A stretch of DNA of 64,000 nucleotides from Streptomyces sp. 549. Its GTDB lineage: Bacteria; Actinomycetota; Actinomycetes; Streptomycetales; Streptomycetaceae. Positions within the stretch are counted from its first letter, which is position 1. Each line of letters starts with the position of its first letter. A program made the translations under genes and the position numbers. The DNA is taken from positions 1 to 64,000 of the forward strand of contig NZ_JASKMT010000013.1 of the NCBI RefSeq assembly GCF_030124175.1. Reading direction: 5' to 3'. Positions 6,916 to 15,332 of the stretch are shown here, piece by piece. Below the pieces are notes generated by a model, which ran no database searches, had not been told where the DNA came from, and worked only from the letters and a program-made list of their open reading frames with translations.

Positions 6916-7704
6916 ATGGCCAAGGCGTACGAGCGGATCGCTGACGATCTGCGGCAGCAGATCCGCAGCGGCGAGTTGAAGCCAGGTGAACGACTGCCAG
7001 CGGAAACGGCGCTGGTAGAGCGCTACCGCCGCAGCTTGCCGACGGTGCGGCAAGCACTAGGCACCCTCCAGGCGGAAGGGTTGATCGAGAAGCAGCACGG
7101 ACGGGGCAACATCGTCCGCAAGCCGCGCCGCTTGGTGGAGCGCCGCAACGGGCGACACCAGTGGGAGAAGGATCGAGCACGCCAGCCGGAAGCCGAACGC
7201 CGCAAGACGGGTGCGACCGAACATGACACCGGCCTGGAGCTACCCGATCTGGTCTTCCGCGCGGAGTACCAAGACGCGACAGCCGATGATGACCTTGCGT
7301 CCGTCTTCGACGTAGCCGTCGGCACACCTCTGCTCGAACGCGTCTACCGCACGTGGTACCGCGAGGAAGAGGCGCCGTTCAATCTGGCCCACTCCTATCT
7401 GCTTCGCGGGTTGATCGGGGCCAACCCTGCCCTGCTTGACCAGGCGAACGAGCCGTGGCCCGGAGGAACACAGAACCAGTTGCACACGGTCGGTATCGAA
7501 CTCGACCGCATCGTTGAACACGTCAGCGCCCGGCCGCCAACGGCCGAAGAGGCAGAGGAACTTGGACTGTCGGCGGGCGTCTCCGTACTCGTTCTGCGCA
7601 AGATCTCCATCGACACCACCGGACGGACAGTAGAGGTATCCGATGTGACGTTGCCGGGCGACCGCACGGAGATGGTGTTCACAACCCCCCTCAAGAGGTG
7701 GTGA
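6916..7704 (+). CDS. GntR/HutC-family repressor (KorSA-like)
   Basis: 262 aa from ATG at 6916; an in-frame ATG 51 bases upstream is possible but adds residues that do not belong to the domain. Residues 3-70 are a GntR winged helix (YERIADDLRQQIRSGELKPG, ETALVERYRRSLPTVRQALGTL, GLIEKQHGRGNIV). Residues about 110-262 form a UTRA effector domain (TPLLERVYRTWY ... GVSVLVLRKISIDTTGRTVEVSDVTLPGDR). In AICEs this family represses transfer and excision genes. It diverges from the transfer operon and is translationally linked to the following glycosyltransferase. The ligand is unknown. Confidence 0.9.
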   Translation: MAKAYERIADDLRQQIRSGELKPGERLPAETALVERYRRSLPTVRQALGTLQAEGLIEKQHGRGNIVRKPRRLVERRNGRHQWEKDRARQPEAERRKTGATEHDTGLELPDLVFRAEYQDATADDDLASVFDVAVGTPLLERVYRTWYREEEAPFNLAHSYLLRGLIGANPALLDQANEPWPGGTQNQLHTVGIELDRIVEHVSARPPTAEEAEELGLSAGVSVLVLRKISIDTTGRTVEVSDVTLPGDRTEMVFTTPLKRW

Positions 7705-7706
7705 GG

Positions 7707-8456
7707 ATGACCAACTTTATTTCGATCATCACCGCCGTACATGCACCTGCCGCACACCACCTTGGAGACGCCTACCGGTCGTTGGCAGCCCAGAAGCTCC
7801 CGGACGGTTGGGACTGGCAGTGGGTCGTACAGGAAGACGGTGAGACCGATGCCGTGGTTCCGCACCTCCCCGACGATCCCCGGTTGAGTTTCGGGCAGGG
7901 GAGACACGGCCGTGCGGGTGTCGCTCGGACGCTGGCGCTGTCCCGCGCTGCTGGCAAATACGTCAAGGTGCTGGACGCAGACGACCAACTCACTCCCGGC
8001 GCGCTTGCTCGTGACCTTGTGGCCCTCACACAGCCCGGGGTGAGTTGGTCAACGTCACGAGTGCTGGACCTCCTGCCGGATGGCTCCACCGTCGGCTTCG
8101 ACCAAGACCCGCCGGAGGGGCCAATCCAGAGAGGCGAGGTACTAGAGCACTGGCGAGCGCACGCCTACCGGGCCCCGGTTCACCCTGCCACTCTTGCTGC
8201 CTCGCGGGAGTTGGTCTTGGCCCTTGGGGGCTGGATGGCACTACCAGCCTCCGAAGACACCGGTCTTCTCATGGCGCTCAACGCCGTCAGCACGGGATGG
8301 TTCACCGTTGAAACGGGCTTGCTCTACCGCAAGTGGTCGGGGCAGGTCACTAACGATCTGGCACACACCCACTCTGGCGAACGTGATGCTCGCATTTCAG
8401 TGATCACAGCAAGAGCAGAGGCGTTGATGGCTATGGACTGGAGAGTAGGCAATTAG
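7707..8456 (+). CDS. GT-A family-2 glycosyltransferase of the AICE
   Basis: 249 aa from ATG at 7707, two bases after the gntR stop; the ribosome site AAGAGG lies inside the gntR end. The N-terminus FISIITAVHAPAAHHLGDAYRSL and the motif KYVKVLDADDQLTPGAL (a DxD-type metal and nucleotide-sugar site near residue 90) mark a GT2 fold. The C-terminal half has an acidic site (PASEDTGLLMALN) and FTVETGLLYRKW. No membrane segment is visible, so it acts in the cytosol or on the inner leaflet. The gntR-GT2 pair looks like a fixed cassette; modification of a surface glycan or small molecule is a guess. Confidence 0.85.
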   Translation: MTNFISIITAVHAPAAHHLGDAYRSLAAQKLPDGWDWQWVVQEDGETDAVVPHLPDDPRLSFGQGRHGRAGVARTLALSRAAGKYVKVLDADDQLTPGALARDLVALTQPGVSWSTSRVLDLLPDGSTVGFDQDPPEGPIQRGEVLEHWRAHAYRAPVHPATLAASRELVLALGGWMALPASEDTGLLMALNAVSTGWFTVETGLLYRKWSGQVTNDLAHTHSGERDARISVITARAEALMAMDWRVGN

Positions 8457-8464
8457 CAGCGCAT

Positions 8465-10255
8465 CTAGTCACCTGTGTCACCAATTTCAGAAACCCTAAC
8501 AGTGCGCAGATCCCCACCAGGCCAACGCATTCCGATAGGCCTGAACCGCCGCCCTCTTGATCTCCCGATTTTACCCGACACGGCGAAATACACAAAGCAG
8601 ATGACGGTGGCCGTAGCCATCGTGAGATAGCCGATCCACACTCCTTGAGGACCCATGCCGGCGAGGAAGCGAAGGGGCGCGGAGAGAAACCCGAGAAATC
8701 CGCCATCGGGGATCTCGTCGATCGCTTGCAACGTCTGACCGACAGCCGGAATCCCAAAGAAGAGAGTGGCGATTAGCACAAGAGCCGCCAGAGTATTCGC
8801 TCGCTTAGCGCCCAGACGTGATTCCTCAGTAGCTGCAAGCTGCTGGAGCTGGGACAAGCCTTCCAGAATACGGGCATAGAACCTATCAGCACGCCACTCC
8901 GAAAGAAGCTTTTCGGTAATCTCTTTCGCGGTGCCATAGCTAATTGCAGCTTCCCTGTATTCCCTCAACCCAAAGATTGCCTCCTTTTGAACCTCACGGA
9001 CCCTGGAAAGCTTGTCCTGCGTTGCGCTGATCCGTTGATCCAGCATTCGGATCTGCCAGTATTGCAGCAGGGCGCTTTCCATAATGATCAACCTATTCAG
9101 ATGGTCGGCAAATTCACCTGGTGGCCCCTTCCATTCAATTTCAAGCATTGACGAGGCGTTGAAATAGAATGAGGAGTTTGAGTCCAGTGCGGCATTTTCC
9201 GGCATCAGAGTCCGAAGCTGCTCGGCCCTAATACCCTGACGCGGATCGAGCCTCAAGAAGAGCAGCGCAAGTTCTTCAGCATGAGAACGACTGAACTTAT
9301 TCTCGGACTCACAGCATGCAATCCCTGCGAGGAACATGGCCGGGTAGCAGAACCATTCACCTTCCCAGCTCACCTTGCCTACAGCTGTGACAGAATTCGC
9401 ATAAGCCACGAAGACTACGGCAGCACTAGTACTGCTACTAAATTCGATCTTGATAAGACGAGACCCCGACTCGTCTTTTCCTTCTACTCCTCTACTCACG
9501 GCCCCACCCAAAGCCCCGGCATCCGTATCAATTACCGCCTCTGGGAGGCTCACAGCGTCGATCGCTGGAGAACCTCCGAACGAGAACATACCGTAGGTAT
9601 CTGCATCGATATTCTGCGGCAATGCATAGGACAGAACCAATTGCATGACGCCCGACCGATGGAGCATCAGATGGGCTTCAAGAGTCGATTCATGGCCTTG
9701 AGATCTACCACTAGGAACCCCTCCAGAAAGCCACACGCGTCCCGCTCTCAATTTCAACCGGATATAAGGCTCACGCTCCAGATAGGAGGGGCGCAATAGG
9801 CCCCGCTCCACCTCATGCTGAACCGCTACCGAAAATTGCCGACCCATAACCACCCTGTCAAGCGCCTCTCGATGGCGCCTCCATTCATCAATCACCTCAA
9901 TACCTGATTCCGAATCCGCACCCCCACTCTCGCTATCCCCATCATGCACTCCTGATGAAATTCGAATTCGAAGCCTTGCCGCCATCTTTAGCCCAATACC
10001 AGGATTGCACAATAGCCATTTCAGGCGTTCGCGTTTTCCAGTTGCCGACTTGAAAGAAGAGATCTTCTCCCCATCTCGCAATAGGTCCGCAAGCTCTCTA
10101 TACTGCGGCGACATGAAAACGTCTCCACTTGCTGGAGAAATCGCAGCATAGGCCACCCCCTGCTTCAGTAGCCGTCTAGCGACCTTATGGATATCCATTG
10201 GGGCTTCACCGCCAAAAGTGAAAATGTAGTAGGCTTTCGATTCCCCGATAATCAT
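8465..10255 (-). CDS. Unknown cargo protein with C-terminal coiled coil and two TM segments, atypical GC
   Basis: About 596 aa from ATG at 10255 (MIIGESKAYYIFTFGG); the frame stays open to 10390, and ATGs at 10282 and 10312 or TTG at 10390 are alternative starts. None has a clear ribosome site. Base composition and codon use (GAT, AAA, ATT, TTT) are much less GC-rich than neighbours, indicating recent transfer. The first 400 residues are soluble and unrecognised. Residues about 410-500 form charged helices (QIRMLDQRISATQDKLSRVREVQ), followed by two membrane segments (LAALVLIATLFFGIPAVG and VWIGYLTMATATVICFVYF) and a basic tail. This topology recalls CorA-like membrane effectors, but no GMN motif is present. 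Convergent with the glycosyltransferase and adjacent to attR. Confidence 0.8.
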   Translation of the reverse strand: MIIGESKAYYIFTFGGEAPMDIHKVARRLLKQGVAYAAISPASGDVFMSPQYRELADLLRDGEKISSFKSATGKRERLKWLLCNPGIGLKMAARLRIRISSGVHDGDSESGGADSESGIEVIDEWRRHREALDRVVMGRQFSVAVQHEVERGLLRPSYLEREPYIRLKLRAGRVWLSGGVPSGRSQGHESTLEAHLMLHRSGVMQLVLSYALPQNIDADTYGMFSFGGSPAIDAVSLPEAVIDTDAGALGGAVSRGVEGKDESGSRLIKIEFSSSTSAAVVFVAYANSVTAVGKVSWEGEWFCYPAMFLAGIACCESENKFSRSHAEELALLFLRLDPRQGIRAEQLRTLMPENAALDSNSSFYFNASSMLEIEWKGPPGEFADHLNRLIIMESALLQYWQIRMLDQRISATQDKLSRVREVQKEAIFGLREYREAAISYGTAKEITEKLLSEWRADRFYARILEGLSQLQQLAATEESRLGAKRANTLAALVLIATLFFGIPAVGQTLQAIDEIPDGGFLGFLSAPLRFLAGMGPQGVWIGYLTMATATVICFVYFAVSGKIGRSRGRRFRPIGMRWPGGDLRTVRVSEIGDTGD

Positions 10256-10581
10256 CTTGTGATTTCGGCGCCAATTTCGCATATTTGCACACTCACTTGA
10301 TGGAGATTCCATGAAATGGTCGCCGAACTTGTGAAGGCCAAGGGTCGCAGAGGCCGGCTCTCGAACGGCAGGGCACTGAACGCCAGACAAGATACGCGGG
10401 GTAGGGAGCGCCCGAGGCGGCCTCGGAGATGAACCCCGCCGACCGTCTCAGTTTCCGTCTCATTCACCTACGTCCAGCGGCGTTCAGACCACGCTGCACA
10501 CCGCCCCTCACGTCCTGGTGGCGGGCCGTTCCGAACGGTAGTGAACGACCCCGGACACCCCTCTGACCAGCACGAGCAGAC

Positions 10582-10636
10582 CTCGAAAGCGAGTGTGGGG
10601 GCAACTCCACCGTGGGTTCAAATCCCACCGCTACCG
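10582..10636 (+). other. attR: 3' half of tRNA-Ser(CGA), right boundary of the AICE
   Basis: Beginning at the anticodon loop (CTCGAAA) the sequence reads as the 3' part of a serine tRNA: anticodon 3' stem GCGAG, long variable arm (GTGTGGGGGCAACTCCAC), T-loop GGGTTCAAATCCC and acceptor CGCTACC plus discriminator. The bases 5' to the loop cannot pair with GCGAG, and no D-arm or 5' acceptor is present, so this is not a complete tRNA. AICE integrases recombine within tRNA genes and duplicate the segment from the anticodon loop to the 3' end. Inference: this is attR, and the restored tRNA-Ser lies at attL, left of the window. Confidence 0.85.
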
Positions 10637-10651
10637 CTCTGAGCAGGACGA

Positions 10652-10688
10652 ACGAAGGGCCGGACCCGGCAGGGGTCCGGCCCTTCGT
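10652..10688 (+). terminator. tRNA-Ser terminator hairpin
   Basis: A long stem, ACGAAGGGCCGGACCC paired with GGGTCCGGCCCTTCGT, lies 16 bp after the tRNA 3' end. It is the native terminator of the disrupted tRNA-Ser gene and was left behind on the chromosome side of attR. Confidence 0.8.
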
Positions 10689-10854
10689 CGTGCGCCCTGG
10701 ACAGGTCGGCCGAGCGCGGAGTGGTGAGTTCGGCGGCAAAGAGCCCTGGTTGCTGGGGTTTTGGCCGGATAAGGGACGATCAAGCCGACGACCTGGCCGG
10801 ATAGACTCTCGCGACTGCACAGGGGACAGCGGCCAGCCACAGGAGGCGGCGACG

Positions 10855-11016
10855 GTGGACATCAAGAAGATCGCGCTCTACATCGTCGTTGTCTTCGTGC
10901 TGTACACGATCATCACCTCACCCGCCCGCTCGGCCGAGCTGGTCCAGGTCGGGTTCGAGGGGATCTCCACCGCGGCGCAGGGCGTCGGCGACTTCATGAC
11001 CCAGCTGGTCAACTGA
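10855..11016 (+). CDS. Small single-TM membrane protein
   Basis: 53 aa from GTG at 10855 with a perfect AGGAGG eight bases upstream. Residues 5-21 (KIALYIVVVFVLYTIITSP) form one membrane helix, followed by a short amphipathic part (ELVQVGFEGISTAAQGVGDFMTQLVN). It starts the native chromosome to the right of the integrated element and ends before a strong terminator. The pattern is common in Streptomyces genomes; the function is unknown. Longer upstream open frame is rejected because it would read through the tRNA remnant. Confidence 0.8.
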   Translation: MDIKKIALYIVVVFVLYTIITSPARSAELVQVGFEGISTAAQGVGDFMTQLVN

Positions 11017-11056
11017 GACCCGCCCCGGATCAGCACACCCGATCGAAGCCTCCGCC

Positions 11057-11089
11057 GAACGGCCCCCCAGTGCCCATGGGGGGCCGTTC
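11057..11089 (+). terminator. Rho-independent-like terminator
   Basis: A 13-bp perfect stem (GAACGGCCCCCCA paired with TGGGGGGCCGTTC, 7-nt loop) followed by TTCGT, 40 bp after the small membrane protein gene. It insulates that gene from the sigma-factor genes. Confidence 0.85.
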
Positions 11090-11206
11090 TTCGTACCTCC
11101 GCATCACCAACACGGACGTATAAGGTGCTTGCACACGATGGCTATGAATTGTGATGCTATGACCGCTTTTGCCGGATGAGTAGACCGTGAAAGGGGTGGT
11201 GCAAGG

Positions 11207-11998
11207 GTGGCGGTGACTCAGACCCGCGAAAGCCGCAGCGCCCGGACGAGGGCGCTGACCCAGGCGCTCTTCGAGCAGTTGGCGCAGCGGGAACCGGGCA
11301 CTCCCGAGCACCACCGGGTCCGGGACGCGCTCATCGAGGCGAACATCCCGCTGGTGCGCTACGTCGCCGCCAGGTTCCGCAGCCGCAACGAGCCGATGGA
11401 GGACGTCGTCCAGGTCGGCACGATCGGGCTGATCAACGCCATCGACCGGTTCGACCCGGCGCGGGGCGTGCAGTTCCCCACCTTCGCGATGCCGACGATC
11501 ATCGGCGAGATCCGCCGGTACTTCCGCGACAACGTGCGGACCGTGCACGTCCCCCGCCGCCTGCACGAGATGTGGACGCAGGTGAGCACGGCGACCGAGG
11601 ACCTCACCGTGCAGCACGGGCGCTCGCCGACCACGGCGGAGATCGCCCAGCGGCTGGAGATCGGCGAGGACGAGGTGCTGGCCTGCATGGAGGCCGGGCG
11701 GGCCTACCGGGCCACCTCCCTGGAGGCCGCGCAGGAGCGTGAGGACGGCCGGCCCGGGCTCATCGACCGGCTCGGCTACGACGACCCGGCACTGGACGGC
11801 GTGGAGCACCGCGACCTCGTCCGGCACCTCCTGGTGCAACTCCCGGAGCGCGAGCAGCGAATCCTGATGCTGCGCTACTACGGCAACCTGACGCAGTCCC
11901 AGATCAGTGCGGAACTCGGCGTCTCGCAGATGCACGTCTCCCGGCTGCTCTCCCGCAGCTTCGCCAGGCTGCGAGCCGCAAACACCATCGAAGCGTAG
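11207..11998 (+). CDS. sigN: SigB/SigF/SigG-type sigma factor, SigN-like
   Basis: 263 aa from GTG at 11207, with AAGGGG ten bases upstream. All group-3 sigma regions are present: region 2 [35 protein letters not shown] (core binding and -10 recognition), region 3 [18 protein letters not shown]...VPRRLHEM, and region 4 [37 protein letters not shown]. It lies directly upstream of and parallel to a second paralogue with a 200-bp gap, the arrangement I recall for sigN and sigF in S. coelicolor. Such factors control late aerial development or stress and are normally held by RsbW-type anti-sigma factors. Family certain, symbol by synteny from memory. Confidence 0.85.
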   Translation: MAVTQTRESRSARTRALTQALFEQLAQREPGTPEHHRVRDALIEANIPLVRYVAARFRSRNEPMEDVVQVGTIGLINAIDRFDPARGVQFPTFAMPTIIGEIRRYFRDNVRTVHVPRRLHEMWTQVSTATEDLTVQHGRSPTTAEIAQRLEIGEDEVLACMEAGRAYRATSLEAAQEREDGRPGLIDRLGYDDPALDGVEHRDLVRHLLVQLPEREQRILMLRYYGNLTQSQISAELGVSQMHVSRLLSRSFARLRAANTIEA

Positions 11999-12005
11999 CC
12001 AGTTC

Positions 12006-12031
12006 GGGTGACACTCCTTCGGAGTACACCC
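12006..12031 (+). terminator. Hairpin after the SigN-like gene
   Basis: An imperfect hairpin (GGGTG-ACTCC arms against GGAGT-CACCC, loop TTC) starts 8 bp after the sigN-like stop codon. It probably terminates or attenuates transcription ahead of the second sigma-factor gene. Confidence 0.55.
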
Positions 12032-12198
12032 GCTCCCAGCTGTGCAGTTTTATCGACATGACGCTACATCGCGTTGCTGACTTGTGACATTCTGCAAGAG
12101 CTGCGTTTGCCGCGGCTGCACCGCCGGTATTCAGGTGGAGGACTGCCCTCATCCGGAAGGCAGCCGCTGCGACCCGTCCGCGACCTCAAGGGGGTGGC

Positions 12199-13101
12199 AT
12201 GTCCGTAGATCTGGGCAGCTCGAAGGTACTCACCGAAGCGATCAACACCGACGCACCGCACGGTGCTTCCGGGACATCCGAGGCGCCCGGCGTGCCGGGC
12301 CCCCCGCCCGTCGCGGCGCGTGCCGCGGAGTCCGACGCCATCGACACGCGCACCCTCTCCCGCTCCCTCTTCCTGCGGCTCGCCGCACTCGAGGCGGACA
12401 GCGGTGAGCGTGCGTACGTGCGCGACACCCTCATCGAACTCAACCTCCCCCTGGTGCGTTACGCCGCGGCCCGGTTCCGCAGCCGCAACGAGCCGATGGA
12501 GGACATTGTCCAGGTCGGAACGATCGGCCTGATCAAGGCGATTGACCGCTTCGACTGCGAACGCGGCGTGGAGTTCCCCACGTTCGCGATGCCGACGGTC
12601 GTCGGGGAGATCAAGCGCTTCTTCCGGGACACGTCCTGGTCGGTGCGCGTGCCCCGGCGCCTCCAGGAGCTGCGGCTCGCGCTGACGAAGGCCAGCGACG
12701 ACCTGTCGCAGCAGCTCGACCGCTCCCCCACGGTGCCCGAACTGGCCGCGTGCCTGGGCGTGTCGGAGGAGGACGTGGTGGACGGCCTGGCGGTGGGCAA
12801 CGCCTACACCGCCAGCTCGCTGGACTCCCCCTCACTGGAGGAGGACGGCAGCGAGGGCTCGCTGGCGGACCGCCTGGGCTACGAGGACGCCGCGCTGGAG
12901 GGCGTGGAGTACCGCGAGTCCCTGAAGCCGCTGCTGGCCCGACTCCCGTCCCGGGAGCGGCAGATCATCATGCTGCGGTTCTTCGGCAACATGACCCAGT
13001 CGCAGATCGGCGAGGAGGTCGGCATCTCGCAGATGCACGTCTCACGGCTGCTGACCCGCACGCTCGCCCAGCTGCGCGAGGGCCTGATCACGGAGGAGTG
13101 A
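12199..13101 (+). CDS. sigF: Sporulation sigma factor SigF-like (group 3)
   Basis: 300 aa from ATG at 12199, ribosome site AAGGGGG. An N-terminal extension of about 50 Ala/Pro-rich residues precedes region 2 ([35 protein letters not shown]), region 3 (GEIKRFFRDTSWSVRVPRRLQEL) and region 4 ([39 protein letters not shown]). It is closely related to its upstream neighbour, implying tandem duplication. In S. coelicolor SigF is required for late spore maturation and is controlled by an anti-sigma factor. No anti-sigma gene is adjacent here, but RsbW-like genes occur elsewhere in the window. Confidence 0.88.
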   Translation: MSVDLGSSKVLTEAINTDAPHGASGTSEAPGVPGPPPVAARAAESDAIDTRTLSRSLFLRLAALEADSGERAYVRDTLIELNLPLVRYAAARFRSRNEPMEDIVQVGTIGLIKAIDRFDCERGVEFPTFAMPTVVGEIKRFFRDTSWSVRVPRRLQELRLALTKASDDLSQQLDRSPTVPELAACLGVSEEDVVDGLAVGNAYTASSLDSPSLEEDGSEGSLADRLGYEDAALEGVEYRESLKPLLARLPSRERQIIMLRFFGNMTQSQIGEEVGISQMHVSRLLTRTLAQLREGLITEE

Positions 13102-13115
13102 CCGGCAGCTCCACG

Positions 13116-13160
13116 CCGGAGCAGACAAAGCCGGAGCAGACAAAGCCGGAGCAGACAAGG
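13116..13160. repeat. Three tandem 15-bp repeats after sigF
   Basis: The unit CCGGAGCAGACAAAG is repeated exactly at 13116-13130 and 13131-13145 and with one change at 13146-13160; a further partial GCGGAGCAG follows. It lies in the non-coding gap between sigF and the convergent small membrane-protein gene. Its origin is probably slippage, making it a possible strain marker. Confidence 0.85.
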
Positions 13161-13350
13161 GCGGAGCAGCGCGCAGGGCTCCGCCGCCGACGGACCGGAC
13201 GCCGCGTCGGCCCCCCATGCGGGCGCGGCAGAAGACACAGCGGCACCACCTCCGCGCACGCGGCGGGACGCACGCGGGCGGAGAGGGCGTGCGAGCGCCC
13301 ACCCGGTCACCGGTGGTGGCGCCGGGTGAGGCCCGATGGAGTGCGACGGG

Positions 13351-13563
13351 TCAGGACAGGGCGAGCCAGACGACGGCGGCGACGGCCACCAGGCCGACGA
13401 TCACGCCGACGATCAGCCCGACCCGGGGACCCGCGGCGGGAGCCGGGGCCGCCGGGCTCTGCGGCACGCCGCCCTCGTCGACGAAGGCGCGGAACATCTG
13501 GGTACTGCCGGCCGGGTCCGGGTTGCCCTCGGGGCCCTGCGGTGCTTGGGGGTTGTGAGCCAT
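13351..13563 (-). CDS. Small tail-anchored protein
   Basis: 70 aa from ATG at 13563, with AAGG seven bases upstream. The N-terminal 45 residues are Pro/Gln/Gly-rich with one conserved-looking segment (TQMFRAFVDEGGVPQ), and residues 47-69 are a hydrophobic helix (VGLIVGVIVGLVAVAAVVWLALS) at the very C-terminus, a tail-anchor topology. It is convergent with sigF. Similar small proteins are widespread in Streptomyces; no function is known to me. Confidence 0.75.
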   Translation of the reverse strand: MAHNPQAPQGPEGNPDPAGSTQMFRAFVDEGGVPQSPAAPAPAAGPRVGLIVGVIVGLVAVAAVVWLALS

Positions 13564-13673
13564 AGGCGGACCTTAGCGAACGCCGGGCCGCCACGGCATC
13601 CCCGGCTGCTTTAAGGATTGTTTGCCTGCACCTGCCCCGATTCCGCTTGGCCGGAGTACCCTCCCTCCTTATA

Positions 13674-13688
13674 GTTGCTTAGAGCAAC
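13674..13688. promoter_or_regulatory. 15-bp palindrome upstream of the DHA2 exporter, MarR/TetR-like operator
   Basis: A perfect dyad GTTGCTTAGAGCAAC lies 20 bp before the GTG start of the exporter gene. AT-rich dyads of this kind that resemble TTGCTTA-type half-sites are typical MarR-family operators. No regulator gene is adjacent, so any cognate repressor is encoded elsewhere. Confidence 0.6.
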
Positions 13689-13707
13689 AAACTACGGAGG
13701 GCGAAGG

Positions 13708-15273
13708 GTGAGCACCACGACGACGGAGACAGTCGGCACCGCGCACGAGACCGAGACCGCGCCGATGAGCCATCGGCAGATCATGGAGGCCCTGTCGGGG
13801 CTGCTACTGGGGATGTTCGTGGCGATCCTGTCGTCCACGGTCGTCTCCAACGCGCTGCCGGAGATCATCTCGGACCTCGGCGGCGGCCAGAGCGCCTACA
13901 CCTGGGTCGTGACGGCCTCCCTGCTCACCATGACCGCCTCCACCCCGCTGTGGGGCAAGCTGGCCGACCTCTACAGCAAGAAGCTGCTGGTCCAGCTCGC
14001 GATCGTCATCTTCGTGCTCGCCTCCGCCGGTGCCGGGCTGGCCCAGAGCACCGGCACGCTCATCGCCTTCCGCGCCGTGCAGGGCCTCGGCGTCGGCGGA
14101 CTGGTCGCGCTGGCCCAGGTGATCCTCGCGGCGATGATCTCGCCGCGTGAACGAGGCCGCTACAGCGGCTACTTCGGCGCCACCTTCGCCACCGCCACGG
14201 TCGGCGGCCCGCTGCTGGGCGGAGTGATCACCGACACCTCCTGGCTGGGCTGGCGCTGGTGCTTCTACGTGGGCGTGCCGTTCGCCATCGTGGCCCTGGT
14301 CGTCCTGCAGAAGACGCTGAAGCTCCCCGTGGTGCGCCGCGCCGGCGTCCGCATCGACTGGCTGGGCGCCCTGGTCGTCAGCGCCGCCGTCTCCCTGCTG
14401 CTCATATGGGTGACGCTGGCGGGCGACAGCTACGCCTGGGCGTCCTGGCAGACGGTGGCCATGGTGGGCGGCTCGCTGCTGCTGGGCCTGCTGTTCGTCG
14501 CCGTCGAGCGGCGGGCGAGCGAACCCATCATGCCGCTGCGGCTGTTCCGCAACCGCACCATCACCCTGACCGCCCTGGCCTCGCTCTTCGTCGGTGTCGC
14601 GATGTTCGGCGCGACCGTCTTCCTCAGCCAGTACTTCCAGCTGGCCCGCGGCCAGTCGCCGACCATGTCAGGCGTGCTGACCATCCCCATGATCGCCGGC
14701 ATCTTCCTCTCGTCCACGCTCTCCGGCGTGATCATCACCCGCACCGGGCGGTGGAAGGGCTGGCTGGTCGCCGGCGGCGTCGGCATGACGGCAGGCCTGG
14801 GCCTGCTGGGCACCATGCGCCACGACACCCCTTACTGGCACATCGCGATCTCCATGGCGCTGCTGGGCCTGGGCCTCGGCATGCTGATGCAGAACCTGGT
14901 GCTCGCCACCCAGAACCAGGTGTCGGCCGCCGACCTCGGCTCGGCCAGTTCGGCGATCACCTTCTTCCGCTCACTGGGCGGCGCGGTCGGCGTCTCCGCG
15001 CTGGGCGCGGTCCTGGCCACCCGCATCTCCACCTACGTGCAGGACGGCATGGCGAAGGCCGGAGTCCCGGCCGGGTCCGGCGCCCCGGGCAGCGGAGCCA
15101 TCCCCGACATGGACGCGCTGCCCGGTCCGGTCCGGACGGTCGTCGAGAGCGCCTACGGGCACGGCATCGCGGACATCTACCTCTACGCCGCGCCCGCCGC
15201 CCTGCTGGCGCTGCTGCTGGTGGTGTGCGTCAAGGAGGTCCCGCTCCGGACCACCTCGCACGCTCCGCGCTGA
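13708..15273 (+). CDS. DHA2-family (14-TM) MFS drug exporter
   Basis: 521 aa from GTG at 13708 with GGAGGGCGAAG upstream. Fourteen hydrophobic segments are readable, beginning MEALSGLLLGMFVAILSSTVVSNALPEI (TM1, motif D1) and with LWGKLADLYSKK (motif A) near residue 90 and LGVGGLVALAQVILAAMISPRERGRYSG (motif B/C region) near 145. It should export a drug or metabolite by proton antiport (EmrB/QacA type). Expression is probably controlled through the palindrome in front of the start codon. Substrate unknown. Confidence 0.9.
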   Translation: MSTTTTETVGTAHETETAPMSHRQIMEALSGLLLGMFVAILSSTVVSNALPEIISDLGGGQSAYTWVVTASLLTMTASTPLWGKLADLYSKKLLVQLAIVIFVLASAGAGLAQSTGTLIAFRAVQGLGVGGLVALAQVILAAMISPRERGRYSGYFGATFATATVGGPLLGGVITDTSWLGWRWCFYVGVPFAIVALVVLQKTLKLPVVRRAGVRIDWLGALVVSAAVSLLLIWVTLAGDSYAWASWQTVAMVGGSLLLGLLFVAVERRASEPIMPLRLFRNRTITLTALASLFVGVAMFGATVFLSQYFQLARGQSPTMSGVLTIPMIAGIFLSSTLSGVIITRTGRWKGWLVAGGVGMTAGLGLLGTMRHDTPYWHIAISMALLGLGLGMLMQNLVLATQNQVSAADLGSASSAITFFRSLGGAVGVSALGAVLATRISTYVQDGMAKAGVPAGSGAPGSGAIPDMDALPGPVRTVVESAYGHGIADIYLYAAPAALLALLLVVCVKEVPLRTTSHAPR

Positions 15274-15332
15274 CCTCCTGGGGCGGAAAGCCGTGCCCGG
15301 GGGGCGGGGACGCGGTGGGAGCGGGGCGGGGC

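Noticed and set aside
10612..10854. N-terminal extension of the 53-aa membrane protein into the tRNA remnant
   Set aside because: It would translate tRNA and terminator sequence; GTG at 10855 has a perfect AGGAGG.
13675..13707. Upstream TTG start of the DHA2 exporter
   Set aside because: It lies inside the operator palindrome and has no ribosome site; GTG at 13708 follows GGAGGGCGAAG.
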